DNA of 64,000 nt from Psoroptes ovis (GCA_002943765.1 PQWQ01000002.1:62001-126000); one strand, 5' to 3'. Counted from the first letter of the stretch, positions 1-13,019 are shown. Notes: generated by a model from the letters alone, not told the origin. Made by a program: numbers and translations.

Positions 1-3000
1 TGGCAGAAGAAATAATATTTATTTAGGTTACTAGTAAAATTGAATTTTCAGCTCAATATTATTATTATTATTATTAATCAATAAGGTTATTGGTTGTTAC
101 GGATGTTTTAATAAATTTTCATTCAATTATTATATTCAATTCATTCATTTTTCGTACAAGGGAAATAAGAATGAGAAATATATTGATATGATGACAAGAA
201 CATGACATGTAAATCGTTGTTGTTGTATAATATGTAAAATTGGAATAATAATTTATTATGAAACATTCTGTCAAAATTGGAGCTTAATAAGGCGGCCAAT
301 CTAGACGATATGATTGAAAATATGAATTTCGTGAAATGTACAGCTCGTAATAAAATTTCAATCAAATGATCAATTTTGAATAATTTTCCATGATAATAAA
401 TCCATAAAATTAAAATAAATTGAAATTTAATTAAGATTTTATCATTTTCTGAAACAAGCATTGAAATTTAAATAAAGCTTAGAGCTCAAATGAATCCTTT
501 TATTCATTAATTTAAATTTTTTTTGAAGGGTTATCTTCATTAAACAAACACGCACACAGCAGTAGTCGTTTAAGTCAATTGAAAACATACTCGAAAAGCT
601 GACCATTCATCATTCAATATTCATTCAAAGGCAATTTCAATTCAATCAATGACACACGTTGCAGCACATGTCGTCGTCGATGTGTTTATATGACCCGAAC
701 AGAAAATACGCGATTGAACGAGTTAATTTTTAATTAAATTCTTTACAATTTCTATGAACAATTTTTTGCATTGAATTGAAAATTGATTATCATTATCGGA
801 TATATCATCGTTTGCATTCATTATTAGATGAATTGATTGAATTGAAATTGAAATTAATAATAATCAAAATGATAATAATAACGATGATGATAATACCATT
901 ATTCTATTATATTCAATTTTCAATTATGATTAACTGCTTTTTTCTATGTCAATTTTTCATTGTCAATTTTTGTTAATTTACAAATGACATTTAGTCGTTT
1001 CGTTGTTTGCTTGTTCATTGTTTGTTCATAAACGATTAAAAATAATCATCTCAAAATTATCAATACGAGTTATCAGTGCCATTATTATCAGTATTTTCAA
1101 TAATTTTCAAATCAAATCAAAATCAGATTGAATCAAATCAAATCAAATCGGATTCATCCTGATTATAAATTTTGATTGATTACCCTCTATATTCTTTGCC
1201 AACAATGACTATGGTTGTCAAACATAATACAAAAATTTTAATAACAATACAAAACACACACACACATTCACTGATAATAATAATGATAATCAGCCAAGTG
1301 TGAATTTTTGTATTTTTGTCTATTTCCCCACTTAATTTCGATGAAAACAAAATTTTCAATGATTTTTCAATGCTTCTTCAGTTGTCGATGTGAATTACAC
1401 ATTTTATATATATCAAAACGTGTCACGTGTTTTACGATGTATTTGACATTTTTTGTTTTTCCAATTTTTTCTGGTTCTCAATACATGATTCAATATCGTA
1501 TTCCTATTATCGCATTTGACCTTGTTCGCTGCACAAATAATACACGAACAAAGCTTTGGCAGCTTTTGAAATTTTGCTGAAATTTTAAATTTTTTGATAA
1601 TTTTTGAGATAATTTTCAAGATAAAAGATTATTGTTATTATTGACAAATGCTTGCTTATTTTATCATTTAAAATTTTGCTTCTTCTACTTGAAAATTTTC
1701 AATCATTTTCACTGCATTCAAAGTTATAATAATTTCAATTTTTCATTGAAAAATTTTGATTTTCATAGAGTTTGAATCAGGATGAATGAATGAATGGATG
1801 ATAATAATTTTTGTTCCATTGATTCAGTATTTATTTTTTTCTTAAGTTTAAAATTCAAAGAATTCAAAATTCAAAGAATTTTTTTCAAAGATCTAAAATT
1901 GGATATTTTTTTTCGAAAATATTACGTGATGATAATCGTTTTTCTATTCGTCAAACATCAAAAAATGAATAAATATGTCTTTAAGTATCAAAGTATTTGA
2001 AAGGAAAAATGAATGAATGAATGAATGAATTGGAAAATTGGATTTTCTTTTGAATCTTTTCAAATTGTTAATGGAGTCTATGAGAAAATTTGAATGCGAT
2101 TCATTCACAAAGGATGATTTAGTTTTTTCAAATAATAATTTTTCTAAAAATGACCCACGCAATAATCTCATTTTCATTGATGATAATTCATATTATTTGA
2201 CTTTTACATATTTTCTTCGGGATAAATTGACAATTATATATAATATAACAATGATAATAATAAGATGTTTTCATTGATGCTTTCAAAGTGAAGAACAATT
2301 TCAAGGAAAAAATGAATGAATGAATACAATTCAAAGATTTCGTTGACCAATTTCAATATTTTAATCATTCATTCTCACTCGATTAATCAATCAATATTAA
2401 ATATGTCGAATTTATATTACATTTGTCAATGAATGAACGTAATAATAATAATAATAATCATTCAAAATATTTGATTTGATTTCGATTTGTTTGTTTGTTT
2501 GTTGCTCTTGATTTTCATAATTTCATTTTTTCAAAAAAAAAAGAAATTTTCCATAAAAAGCCTGAAAAATAAGCCAGCCGAATATGTGCCATTCAACAAT
2601 GGTCACCACCATTATCATTGAACCATTGAAGGTTTTCTCGTTTTTCCCTGATTCATCTTCGTGAACTTTACAAGTTTTAAAAATGATTGATGTTTGTATG
2701 ACAATAACTATAGACCGAACTACAACTATCAATGATTAAAGATGTCATTCATTATCCTCCATAATCACCATTATTATTATTATGTTAACTAGCTGTGAAG
2801 ATGTCACCAAAATTAAGCAGAAATTTTCCTTGAAAAAAGATGATTGAATGTGAGATTTTAAGAAGACAAAGCCAGGCACACATATTGACATATGGTTTGT
2901 TTTCATTTGATTCAAAAAAAAAATTTTCAAAATAATTTTTACCAGGATTTTTCTTTGGCCACAGAAAATATCATCATTACCACGACTATCATTATCATTA

Positions 3001-4640
3001 TGTGGATGAAAATAGGTACAATTTACAATAATGGAAAATTTGGTTTCAATGATTGATTTTGTTCAATTACACATTTTCAATGGTAGCAATTGTTTTTTAC
3101 ATGTGTTCAATCTAGTTTAATGTTTAGTCGTTTGTTGAATACATTTTTTGTTTTGGATGCCGCAAGCTATTGAAACAATATTATAATAACAATCATTGAT
3201 GATCTTGATCATATAATAATAATAATAATAATAAGTACCCAAGAGAAAATTTGAAAAAAATAATAGCCTTAGATGAAAATATTTCAAATATTACAAAAAG
3301 GGGACCAAGGGGCTGGAGAAAATCAATGGTGGCTGAATGGTAGTTTGATTCAATAGGCTTTGTTTGGTCTTGAAAGCTTCAGTGAAAAATTTCACATTAT
3401 CGGCAGGTAGTCCGACTATAGTCTTTGACTGGTTGTTGTTTCAATATTTCCAAAATGAATTTAGGTGCTGCTTTTGTTGTTGTTATTTATTGCTGCTGCT
3501 GTTGTCGTTGTCGCTTGAACATTAATACAAATACCATATGTGCCCTGTTGTTTATGTCTTTCAATTTCAATTTTATTTTGACGATTGTGGACGACACATT
3601 TCACAATTTTCATTTTTCCGAAATCAAATCGTTAAACGAAATATCAAACACATTCACGGATCTTTTCTTTGCTGATCTTGATTTTTTATTTTGTTTCATC
3701 AAATCGGGTGGTGGTGGTGGTAGGCCAGGAATGTTTAAAGATTTTTATTTTTCAAAAATATTTTCATTCGTAAAATTTGCCGATTTTTCACATTTGACAA
3801 CATGATTTGATTTTGATTTTTTTCAAAAAAAAAAAAAATCAAAGCTAAACAACCTCAGAAACTTTTTTGATTTTTTTCAAAGACTATAGCTTCTTCATCA
3901 GCCATCATATGGCCGTTATGAACATCATCATCAATTATAAACGGTTTTTATAAACAATCTATTGATAATTTTCATTCCTTGATTTGAATCATATTTTGAT
4001 TATTATCAATTATTGAAACAAAAACATCACAGATGATATAAACATACACAGCAGCGACAGCAGGGTGTCAAATCTGAGAAAATGAAGAGCAAAACTATGA
4101 AAATTTATGAAATAAACAGCCCGAAACACAGACCTATTAAGGTAGAGACACATGGACACAAGTATTATTGGACACATGACTAATCAACGTAGAAAATTTC
4201 ATTATTGACATACATTTTTGAATTCTTATTACATTTGAATTGAATTTAATACATGATGATGACCTAAGCAAAAAAATCTTAAACCTTATACCTTATGCCA
4301 TACGAGCAAAAAGGTCGAATCATTCAAGATGATTCAATAAATTGAACCAAAAAATCAAGGGAAAATCACCTCTAAAATCATCGAAATTTTTCAAATTTTC
4401 TTATTTCAAACAAAATCATTGATCCAAGAACCACTGAAATCATCAATGATCTTGTTGACCTTTGATGATGATTCGTAAAATTCAAAATTAATTCATCGAA
4501 ATGAATTTTCCTTCATATATTCTTTGGTTTGTTTGTTTGTTTGTCATTAATTTTTTGTATTTCATTCATTCATTCATTTGATTCTTCATCTTAGGGTCTT
4601 TGACAAGGGTAAGGAACAGTTTCTTGTGAAATTCTTCGGG
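1..4640. other. Non-coding, AT-rich, no gene seen
   Basis: No frame here is both long and free of simple repeats. It contains (ATT)n, (GAAT)n, TTTG and CA tracts and short T/A runs. The best frame (3425-3805, +) owes its Cys run to TGC/TGT repeats and its Gly run to GGT repeats; I see no splice sites or domain in it. No MITE copy lies here. Confidence 0.6.
57..76. repeat. (ATT)n microsatellite
   Basis: Uninterrupted ATT repeats near the left edge; the commonest microsatellite type here and a frequent MITE neighbour. Confidence 0.9.
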
Positions 4641-4889
4641 TTCTCTTGTCCTCTCTCTGGTACTATCATTCCCCACTCTCTCCTTCGCTTTCTCCCACTC
4701 ACTCTCTCCCGAGTATCAATCATAAATTCATTTCAACAACATCAAAAAAAAAAATTTGTATGCATCGACACGAACAACACATTTTCGTCGATTCAATCTA
4801 AAAATATTGTTCAAACAAATAATGATAACGATCATAAATATGAAAAAATTCTGTGAAAAATCATATTCATTTCTGTGAGAGAGAGAGAT
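4641..4889. promoter_or_regulatory. GAGA/pyrimidine-rich, promoter-like patch
   Basis: From 4641 to 4712 the + strand is almost all C and T with unusually high C (TCTCTTGTCCTCTCTC, CCCCACTCTCTCC, CACTCTCTCCC). The other strand therefore carries many GAGAG motifs. A (GA)n run follows at 4877-4888. GAGAG arrays are the binding sites of GAGA factor at many arthropod promoters; that such a factor acts here is inference. It lies about 0.8 kb from the candidate minus-strand exon and 100 bp upstream of the first MITE. Confidence 0.25.
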
Positions 4890-4981
4890 ATTCTTCTTCT
4901 TTAATAATTTGATCAAAGATGAAAAAAAACATGGAAAAAAAATTGTTTTTCGAAACTTGGAAAAAAAATGCTTAAGAAATA

Positions 4982-5061
4982 TTAGATTGTCCGAAAAGTT
5001 TCAGCCGATTATATCGTAGAGAATTATGAGAAAATCGGCAAGAACTTATTGGACAACTTAA
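4982..5061 (+). mobile_element. Mariner-type MITE, main subfamily (copy 1)
   Basis: 80 bp between TA dinucleotides (4980-4981, 5062-5063). The two arms, about 30 bp each, pair to form a hairpin around a loop of about 20 nt that carries the marker ATATCGTAG. I use that marker to define + orientation for the main subfamily. Ends are TTAGATTGTCC and GGACAACTTAA; the left arm has TTTCAGCCG in place of TTCTTGCCG, leaving a mismatch in the stem. It encodes nothing and must rely on a transposase made elsewhere. Confidence 0.9.
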
Positions 5062-5463
5062 TATATGTAAAATTATTTTTTCCCAAACATTTCACATGTT
5101 TTTGCTTATCGATCAGCGTTTGGGAGAGTGAGAATATCGATAATATCAATGATAACAATGATATGTGAAAGACAAGATGATATCATAACATATTCAACAA
5201 TAAAGCTCGAAGAAATATCGTTTTTTGGCAACATTTGTTTCAGGGTGCTTGTTTATCGCTTGGGTTTCGGATGTTTTCGTTTGATAAATAGATGAGAAAA
5301 TATCGGAGAAAAATATCAGAGAAATATCATCTTTCAGTATATTTGGATCGATCCAAACAACAACAACAACAACAGTATTTATGATAAAAATGATTTGAAT
5401 GAATGAATGAATAAATAAACGAATAAATAAACAGGGAAGAATAAAAAAAATCGAGGCACATAC

Positions 5464-5662
5464 CGTAATAATCGTTGATAATAATATCGAACCATGGTTC
5501 ACACAAACACAATGGAAAAATTCTGTCAAATGCAACCATCATTGAATTCTTCATTTTGTGGAACCAGAATTTACGAACAAATATCGTTGCGCTCGTACGT
5601 CTTGATCGTGTTATTCTCGCTGTATTTTTCATATTAAATTCTGCTGGTGTTGCTTTCATCAT
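5464..5662 (-). CDS. Candidate first coding exon on the minus strand
   Basis: On the minus strand an ATG at 5662 opens 66 codons plus one base, starting MMKATPAEFNMKNTARITRS and containing a basic stretch (RSRR), FVRKFWF and CLCEPWF. It runs into TTACG|GTATGT (donor at 5463), a good splice-donor match that leaves phase 1. The stretch is less AT-rich and less repetitive than its surroundings. An in-frame TGA lies upstream of the ATG. The opposite strand is also open (5475-5774) and would give a hydrophobic 99-residue peptide, so the strand is not certain. There is no signal peptide on the minus reading and no recognised family. If real, it belongs to a different gene from the + strand exon at 22.8 kb. 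Confidence 0.28.
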
Positions 5663-7559
5663 TTTGATCAATTCATTTTCATGGTTTCATTTCATAATTT
5701 TCTCCCAAACAATTTTCATGAATCGTAAACGATTTTCACTGAATAATCACACTGATGATGTCTTTATGGTGTGAAATTGGCTAATTTCATGCAATGTTCG
5801 GTTCAATGTTGGTGTTTGGTGGCAAATACTGAGGCAAATCGAGGAAAATTATTGATTATTTCATTTTAGTTTCACGTTTTCACACATTCACAAATTCATA
5901 TTCAAGTAATCAAACAAATGATTATTATTATTATTATTTTGGGTAAAGACAAAAGAGAATATATAATGGTTTTTGCTGGGGTTCGTTGCTGGAATTTTAT
6001 CAGAAACGATTCTGTGGGTGATGATAAATTCTTTCACGAAGAACGAAAATTCTGCAGGCAGGCAGGTCATCGTCCTTTGTCCTCACAGCATAATAATAGA
6101 AATGATGTTTTATTTTATTCGAAATATTTTCCATTTATTTCAATGATGATGACTTATGACCACCAGCTGATACATGGTGTAAAAATAAGCATAAAAAATA
6201 TCACAAAAGTAAAACAACAACGATTAACAATAACCATATGACGCGTGTTTATAGATTTCTATTTGTGTTTTTCATTCTTTTCATTTTTTTCATTTATTTC
6301 ATGTCATTGTTTGAATTGTTTTAGGTTGTTTCAATGTTTGATCGTGAATAATAATTAATGATAATTATCACTTTATTTCCTTTGATTTTATCACAATTTT
6401 GCTTGAAAAAATTGATCGATAAACACAGTGATAATCGTTTGTATTCGTTGAAATAATTATGTGAAAAATTGATGCAACGAAAACAAAGCAAAATTAAATA
6501 AAAAAAACGTTAATTAACATTAAAATTAATTAACAAAATTATGAAAAATTACATAATTTTGAATTTTTTTTTTCGAATTAAATTCCGGTTTTTTTGAAAA
6601 AAAGAACAAAAAAAAAACATAAACATTAACAGTGTTATCGAGTAGTAGTAGCATTGGCTGGAGTTATTTTCAAGAACAGAATAAAACCAAAATAAAAACA
6701 TAGTAGCATCTAAATGTGTTGAGACAGAAGAAATTTTTTTTATCAAACTTTTTCTCAACACACAGCAATGCTGCTAGCAGATTAAATATCCCTTAAAAAT
6801 TAATGGACAAAAAAAAATTTTCTTTTTTTTTTTATTTTACCACGATTTAGTCTTCTTATTTTTCATTCATCTCTGATTTTGGCTCTCATTCGGTGTTTAC
6901 CCTTGATTGTATAAAAGCATTTTCTCGTGAATTTAATTTTTTGAAATAAAAACCTCTCGTTGAATCAATGTTAAAGTTTAATCTGAAAAGGCAAAACCAA
7001 TGAACGAATTCAATTGATCGTGAAACATCTCGAAATTTGTGACAAAAATCATTGAAATTTGTCGAAAATTCTGGTGTCTCAATTTGAAACAATTGTTTCA
7101 AGTGTTTATTGTTGAAACTTGTCAAAAAAATTTCATCATTTCAAACATTTCATCAAATCAAACATTTCAAAAACATCTTTCCAACATCTTCAAGTGATTA
7201 TCAAGTCTTCTTCCATCAATTTCTTGGGTCCAAATTCATCTTTTGTTTCAACAAATTCATCTCTGAACATCTTAAAGGTATGTGCCTTACTTGTTTCATC
7301 AATTCTTGAATAAATTCGCTTTTGAAAATTTGAAATATTTTTTGGAGGGTTTGTGATCAATATCTGAGAAATAATTACAGGTTCTCATGTGTTTGATGTA
7401 ACTTTGAGCTTGTTTCTTGCCTTCAAAAGTTTTTTGATACATCAATGAATGAATGAAAGTACAAAAAATCAAATAAATCATAATCAATCAATTATTATTA
7501 TTATTCTTTTCGTAAAAATATATAATTGATTTTCATCAAGTTATTATTATTAGTATTTA

Positions 7560-7639
7560 TTAGATTGTCCGAAAAGTTTTTGCCGCTTATATCGTAGAGA
7601 ATCATGAAAAAATCGGCAAGAACTTATCGGACAACCTAA
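7560..7639 (+). mobile_element. MITE, main subfamily (copy 2)
   Basis: 80 bp, flanked by TA on both sides (7558-7559, 7640-7641). Ends TTAGATTGTCC / GGACAACCTAA. Loop ATATCGTAGAGAATCATG. The left arm has TGCCGCTT instead of TGCCGATT. Confidence 0.9.
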
Positions 7640-8129
7640 TAATATTCATTACAATTGTCAAATATATATTTTTTCAATCAATCTTCATGAATAATTCTAT
7701 ATTTTGAAGAATGAAAAATACTATTTGATACCATTGAATTTATGATTAATAATAATAATAAATTTTAAATTATTACATTTTATCTTTATTTTTTTAAGAA
7801 TTGATATCAACACACACAACTAATAATAAATATGTCATATTTGATCATATGGTTCGTCTGTATTCTCAATAATTGATTGATTTTCAATTTTATTTTATTG
7901 AAAATTCAATCAATTCATCGTAAAATTATGTTCAATGATATCTTTGAGAAACAATTTAATACTTATTAATTGATTGATTCGTTATACGTTTTCAAAATTC
8001 ATTTTGCTGTCGTTCATAAGAATATAAACGACGACAAACCAATACCCAAATCAATTGCGAAAATTTTCTTGGATTTTGATGATTATCGATTGATAATAAT
8101 CATCAAAGAAATGCATTGTTTCATTTCAG

Positions 8130-8155
8130 GTGTGTGTGTTTGTGTGTGTGTGTGT
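8130..8155. repeat. (GT)n microsatellite
   Basis: A GT tract broken by one TT follows TTTCATTTCAG. The acceptor-like lead and GT run look like a splice site, but any GT tract after CAG will do so. Confidence 0.85.
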
Positions 8156-10444
8156 CTATGCACTAATATTTCAAGTATTTCACGAATAATAATAATGATC
8201 AAATAATTTCAAAACAATCAATTGAATATTTTTTTTCCTCGAATCCAGATCAAACGATCAATCAATCAATCAATTGATTGTTCAATTTACTATTTGATTC
8301 ATTGATATCAATGAATCAAATGCGGTCATTCTTTCTTTTTTTATTCATCATTTGAAGCCAAGATAATGACGATCAACACGAATAATTTGTTTTATTTGAA
8401 AATTCGTGTTCAAATTACGAAATAATCATTTCATATCTTCATTATTTTGATGATCTGTCAATTTGTATTGTTTTTCCAAGTGTTTATTTATTTGATTTCA
8501 ATTTCTATTTTGATTTTCACCAAACAAAATAAGATGAAAATCATTTGAAGATGTTCACCTTTATTCAACGTTTATTTCACAATTATTATTGAAGGTACGA
8601 ATTTTCGAGTATTTGAAAATATTTTATTTATTTTCATTTTCGAGAAAATATCAAAATAAACATAAATAAATGAATAAATATAAACATCCCCAAGTGGATG
8701 TTTATTGTTTTTGCGTTGATTTATTTATTTGAATTTGAATTTATTTGTTTTAATTTGTGTGTTTGTAAAACAAATATAAATAATTCAAACAGAAACAAAT
8801 AATTCAAATAATAATCATAAATCTCAGGGAACAACCCATAGACAAATAAACATTGATTTCACCTGTATATGATTTTTGCCTTTCACCTTGTTTTCCACCT
8901 TGTCTCTTGCTGATTTTTTTGGTTTCGATGCTTGACATTTGGCCTTGTTGTTGTTTGTATATTTTTGAACTAATACTGTGGATAATAGTCCTCAAATATT
9001 TCTCAAATACCTGTGTAATAATAGTTGATAATCGTTATATGGAAACTATGTTCAATAAACTTGAAATTTTTGGCTGTTTTCATCTTGAAAAAAAGCTATT
9101 AATTCAAAATTATATGATTTGAATTATTCGACTCTGAATTCAATTGTATTTGATTTGATTTCACAAAAATATTTTGATCATTTCATATTTGATTCTGTCG
9201 CTTTCTCCCTCTGAAAGATGTCATTAAATTTTTTCCATTTTCTTTGATCTGAAAAATTTTTCTTTTTTCAAATCGTTAAATCATTCATATTCAATCACAT
9301 GAATGACAGGTCACATTGATTTCACTGTGTCTTCTTCTTATTTTGACCAGGATTTTGATTTGTGAAAATTTTGTGAAAAAAAGATCAGAAAATATTTGAG
9401 AAAAATCAAAGATTTTCACCTGTAATTTTTTGTCAAGATATTTACTTTGAATTCTCTCGCTTTTCCCTCGATATACTCTTCGATTTCAAATCTGTACATT
9501 TGCCTGGTAAATACAGGTGCTGTTTCTTCATTTCTTCGTTTCATTCATTTGAACTTTTTCATTTCTTTTCGATAATTTCTATCACTTCTTAAGCTTTCAT
9601 AACTCTTTATGAACATAATCTCTTTGTGCTATTCAAAGGTTAGTGTCATTATTTTATTGTTTTTCCTAAGTTTTGTGACTGGTAAAGCCATGTGCAAATG
9701 GAAAATTCAATTTGAAAGGTTTGAATTTGAAAAAATTTCAAGGTTTTCTCGATTTTTTCAAGCCATAATAAAACAAATGAAAACCTGAAAGGTCTCTGAA
9801 TAATTCTGTCTTCTAGAATAATTTTCATTTCTTATAATTCCATAATTAATGATCATGAAAATTATCATAGGTGAATATGTTCATATTCCTTCATACATTT
9901 AATTTGTCATAAAGGTTTGAACCACCACTTGTATAGACTTGTAAATCATTTTTTCATTCGAGACCTTTCAGACATTTACCATTTCACCCAAATAGAGATT
10001 AAATGGAGATTATAATTCCTATTCAATTTTAAATGTTTGATTTGTGTATTTTGTGGTATTTCTCTGGTTCAATTCAATTCAATCAAACACAACACCACAT
10101 GAATGTCTATGACTGTTAAGATTTTCGCCAGTATTTAAACCTCTGGAAAATAAATGTTTTAAGGCCAAGTTCACGTTTTTTTTCAATCTCAGTTGTCGTT
10201 TTTCATTTCAAATACATAGAAAATGATTTTCAATTGAAATTTATGATAAATTCATAGGAAATTTATAATAAATTCAAATGAAATTTGAATAAGGTCCATT
10301 CACAATAATTTGCATATTTTTGACCAAAATACACATTGTATTTATTCATTATTTTTCCATCATTTGATTGTTCGGATTTATTTCTACGAATTTTTCTCCA
10401 TTTATTTATTTATTCATTTACTTGTGAAAATAAATAAATAAATA

Positions 10445-10526
10445 TTCAAGTTGTCCGAAAAATTTTTGCCGATTATATCGTAGGAATTCATTCGGAAATC
10501 GTCTAAAAACTTATCGGACAACCTAA
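10445..10526 (+). mobile_element. MITE, main subfamily, damaged left end (copy 3)
   Basis: 82 bp with TA at 10443-10444 and 10527-10528. The left tip reads TTCAAGTTGTCC, one base longer than usual. The right arm has GTCTAAAAAC where GGCAAGAAC is expected, so the stem is interrupted; an older copy. Confidence 0.82.
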
Positions 10527-10796
10527 TAGAAATAAATTTGTTCAAAATGTCCAATCAACCAAACCAAACCAATCGTAAATGAAAAGTTCAAAGTTCAAAG
10601 TTTGTGATATGAAACAAAAAAATTTTCGACAATGATGTTTGATTTGATATTTGTTGCTTGTATATTCATCATTATCATCATCATCATCATCGTTATTGTT
10701 TGTAGTTTATCGTTCAAATTATTTGTATTTTTCGAAATAACGACGACCACTAAGACGACATTTATATGTGTGTTTTGAGAAATAATTATTTTTGTT

Positions 10797-10818
10797 TTTT
10801 TTTTTTTTTTTGTTTTTT
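10797..10818. repeat. T homopolymer tract
   Basis: A long T run, broken by one G near its right end, with further T-rich sequence on its left. Confidence 0.85.
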
Positions 10819-10890
10819 GAAAATATGGCCATAAACATACAAGTAAATAACATTTCGAAAAAATGACATTGGCAATGATTGTCTATATTT

Positions 10891-10892
10891 GA

Positions 10893-10917
<25 letters not shown>
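10891..10917. repeat. (GAT)n microsatellite
   Basis: Eight GAT units ending in GAC; 80 bp upstream of MITE copy 4. Confidence 0.9.
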
Positions 10918-10923
<6 letters not shown>

Positions 10924-10995
10924 AGAAATAATGATGATATTCGAAAGACTTTGATTGATTTAGTGCGTGTGTTTTTGGTTGTAAATATTAAAATA

Positions 10996-11076
10996 TTAGG
11001 CTGTCCGAAAAGTTCATTCCGCTTAATCAATAGAGTTGCTGAATGAAAATCGGCCAAAACTTTTCGGACGACCTAA
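10996..11076 (+). mobile_element. MITE, GCTTAATCA subfamily (copy 4)
   Basis: 81 bp. Left tip TTAGGCTGTCC after TA (10994-10995); right tip GGACGACCTAA followed by TG, so the right target base is mutated. The left arm goes from AAAGTT into CATTCCGCTTAATCAATAG instead of CTTGCCGATT, which defines the second subfamily. The inner arm therefore does not pair with the right arm ATCGGCC. Confidence 0.85.
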
Positions 11077-12157
11077 TGTGAAATGGTATATGTCTGTAAG
11101 CAGACAATCGAAATATTTTATGAGTTTGGCTTTTTCTCATTTGGCCACAATTTTCACATTGAAATCTTACACACACACTTACTTACACCAAACACCAGTC
11201 ATAGTCTCGTTTTGTGAACTCATTGAATGAATGAATGATCCATCAATTGAACTGGAAAATTTGAAAATTTTCCCATTCTACTCATTTAGTTGGTTGGTTT
11301 GTGTGATTTGATTTGATTTGGTGGTAGTTTATTTCATGATTGATCTAGTTTCGGTGTTTTTTTGTCCAATTTCTTATTGGTTTGTTCATTATAATCATTT
11401 TTGGGTTTCTTAGACCTCTGAAAATTGCGGGTCTGAAGTTCACTAGTCTCGATTATTTTTGAATTTTTTTGAATTTCGCACATTTACTCGTTGCTCACGA
11501 TTTCCACGACGAACAAAACAAGCAAAAGCCAGTAGCTTTTCGGGCCAACTGTATTACCCTTTATTCGTAGAGTTGGAAAATTGAATTTTGTATCAATCAA
11601 TTCAAGGGTCATGAAAATGATTGAAAAATTTAAATTTTTTCCATTTTGAAGTCTTTCAAAGCTCCTCATTCATTTCTACCGATTTCAATCAAAAAAGTAT
11701 CATTTAGTTTGTTGGAAAATAAATTTTGAAAAACTTGATTTTTTTTTTAAATGAACTTTTCACTTTTTTCAAAATTTCAAAGACTAGTGATTGAGTCTAA
11801 AATATGATTGTTGTTTGTGTATTTGAAAGGTATTCGATGATTTCAAAAGTTTGAAATTGAATTGAAATGTTCACCAATCAATCTTCGGTGATTAATTAAT
11901 CTAAACAAATTTATTTTTCACTCTGCTAATCTTATTTTAACCTGAATAATCAAAACTGATAATCATAGTTAATTCAGGTAGTTTTTCAAATGCTTAAATT
12001 TGAACATTTTGAAGATTATCTGCTGCTGTTTGAAAGACAAAAGTTTAAAGTTTCACCTTTAATTTTCTTTAATCTTAAAGGTGATTCGATCTTGGTTTTT
12101 TTCTTAAGATTTTTGCATATCTTACCTTGCATAACTAACCTTTATTTTATTCACCTG

Positions 12158-12185
12158 TTTATTATTATTATTATTATTATTATTA
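12158..12185. repeat. (TTA)n microsatellite
   Basis: About nine uninterrupted TTA units; one of the longest pure trinucleotide runs in the window. Confidence 0.9.
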
Positions 12186-12528
12186 ATTGAACACTGTTAA
12201 CACATAATCATAAATTATTATTAAGCCAATAGAAAAAAAGGAAAATTTCGATGAGAAAATGAGAAAATTAATACCGAAAAAAACTTGAATAGAATTAATT
12301 TTCAATACAAAACTAATCAGATCAATCAATTTTTATTTTGTTTTGAAATCGAGTTTTGTATTCGGTTGTTGTTGTTGTTTTATCATTTTCACATGCACCC
12401 AGTTATTATCTTTATTATTATTATCACCATTATTATTATTGAATAATCATTCGAAGATAATTCAAAAATAAAAGAAATAAACAGCATTAAAAAGCATCTT
12501 AAGTCTTACCAAGTAAGATGATAATGTA

Positions 12529-12608
12529 TTAGATTGTCCGTAAAGTTCTTGCCGATTTTATCATAGGTATTCACTTTGAAATCAACAAGAACTTTTCGGA
12601 CAACCTAA
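12529..12608 (+). mobile_element. MITE, main subfamily (copy 5)
   Basis: 80 bp flanked by TA (12527-12528, 12609-12610). Left arm has CCGTAAAG for CCGAAAAG; right arm has ATCAACAAGAAC for ATCGGCAAGAAC. It lies 150 bp upstream of the candidate ratchet site at 12757. Confidence 0.88.
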
Positions 12609-12727
12609 TATGAAATGGTTTTTGATAAGTTATTTTATATTTTCGGTCATTTTTACTGCAATGAGCTGCACAATTTTCCACTAAAGGTGATGAGAGATAT
12701 TCGAGAGAAAATGAATGCTCAAACAAT

Positions 12728-12763
12728 TTTTTTTCGGTCATTTTCTACTCTACCCAGGTATTA
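12728..12763 (+). promoter_or_regulatory. Candidate recursive splice site
   Basis: The tract TTTTTTTTCGGTCATTTTC-TACTCTACCCAG is followed at once by GTATTA (junction 12757/12758). The pyrimidine tract and CAG are very good; the donor half is weaker. It lies upstream of the first coding exon, so it would act in a 5' UTR intron if the transcript begins further left. Confidence 0.27.
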
Positions 12764-12999
12764 TTCATCAACTAATAAACTCTAAGAAACAATCAATCAG
12801 ATCATGTTATTTTCGATGTAATAATAATCCAATGATGATGAAGAACTCAAAAATCTATTTTAATTATTTTCATTTTTGATTCAAATATTTTTTAACACCA
12901 TTTTTCATATCATTTATTTTTTTTTTTTTTTTGCTTCTTTGATCAAATAATCAATCAAAATGCGATGATTGTTAATCTAAACCGAACACACATTGTAAA

Positions 13000-13019
13000 T
13001 GAATGAATGAATGAATGAT
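13000..13019. repeat. (GAAT)n microsatellite
   Basis: Tandem GAAT units. The same tetranucleotide recurs widely (for example 2008, 5398, 40880) and as its complement ATTC. Confidence 0.88.

Larger units (their letters stand above)
5663..10444. other. Non-coding stretch with one MITE
   Basis: No gene is supported. From 7100 to 7277 the sequence is less repetitive and ends in a donor-like AAAG|GTATGT (7277/7278), so a 5' UTR exon on the + strand is possible but unproven. The rest is AT-rich with scattered microsatellites; a slightly C-richer zone at 9185-9620 holds no clear frame. Confidence 0.5.

Noticed and set aside
3425..3805. 126-codon plus-strand frame
   Set aside because: The Cys and Gly runs come from trinucleotide repeats, and no splice sites, signal or domain are visible.
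4595..4608. Possible 14-nt micro-exon between TTCATCTTAG and GGTAAGG
   Set aside because: Too short to support without transcripts; adjacent C/T-rich DNA easily produces such motifs.
8121..8155. TTTCATTTCAG followed by GTGTGT as a ratchet splice site
   Set aside because: The donor half is part of a GT microsatellite, and the frame beside it shows no coding character.
11535..11562. AGCTTTTCGGGCCAACTGTATTA, recalling a MITE right end
   Set aside because: No left arm lies about 80 bp upstream and there are several mismatches in the tip.
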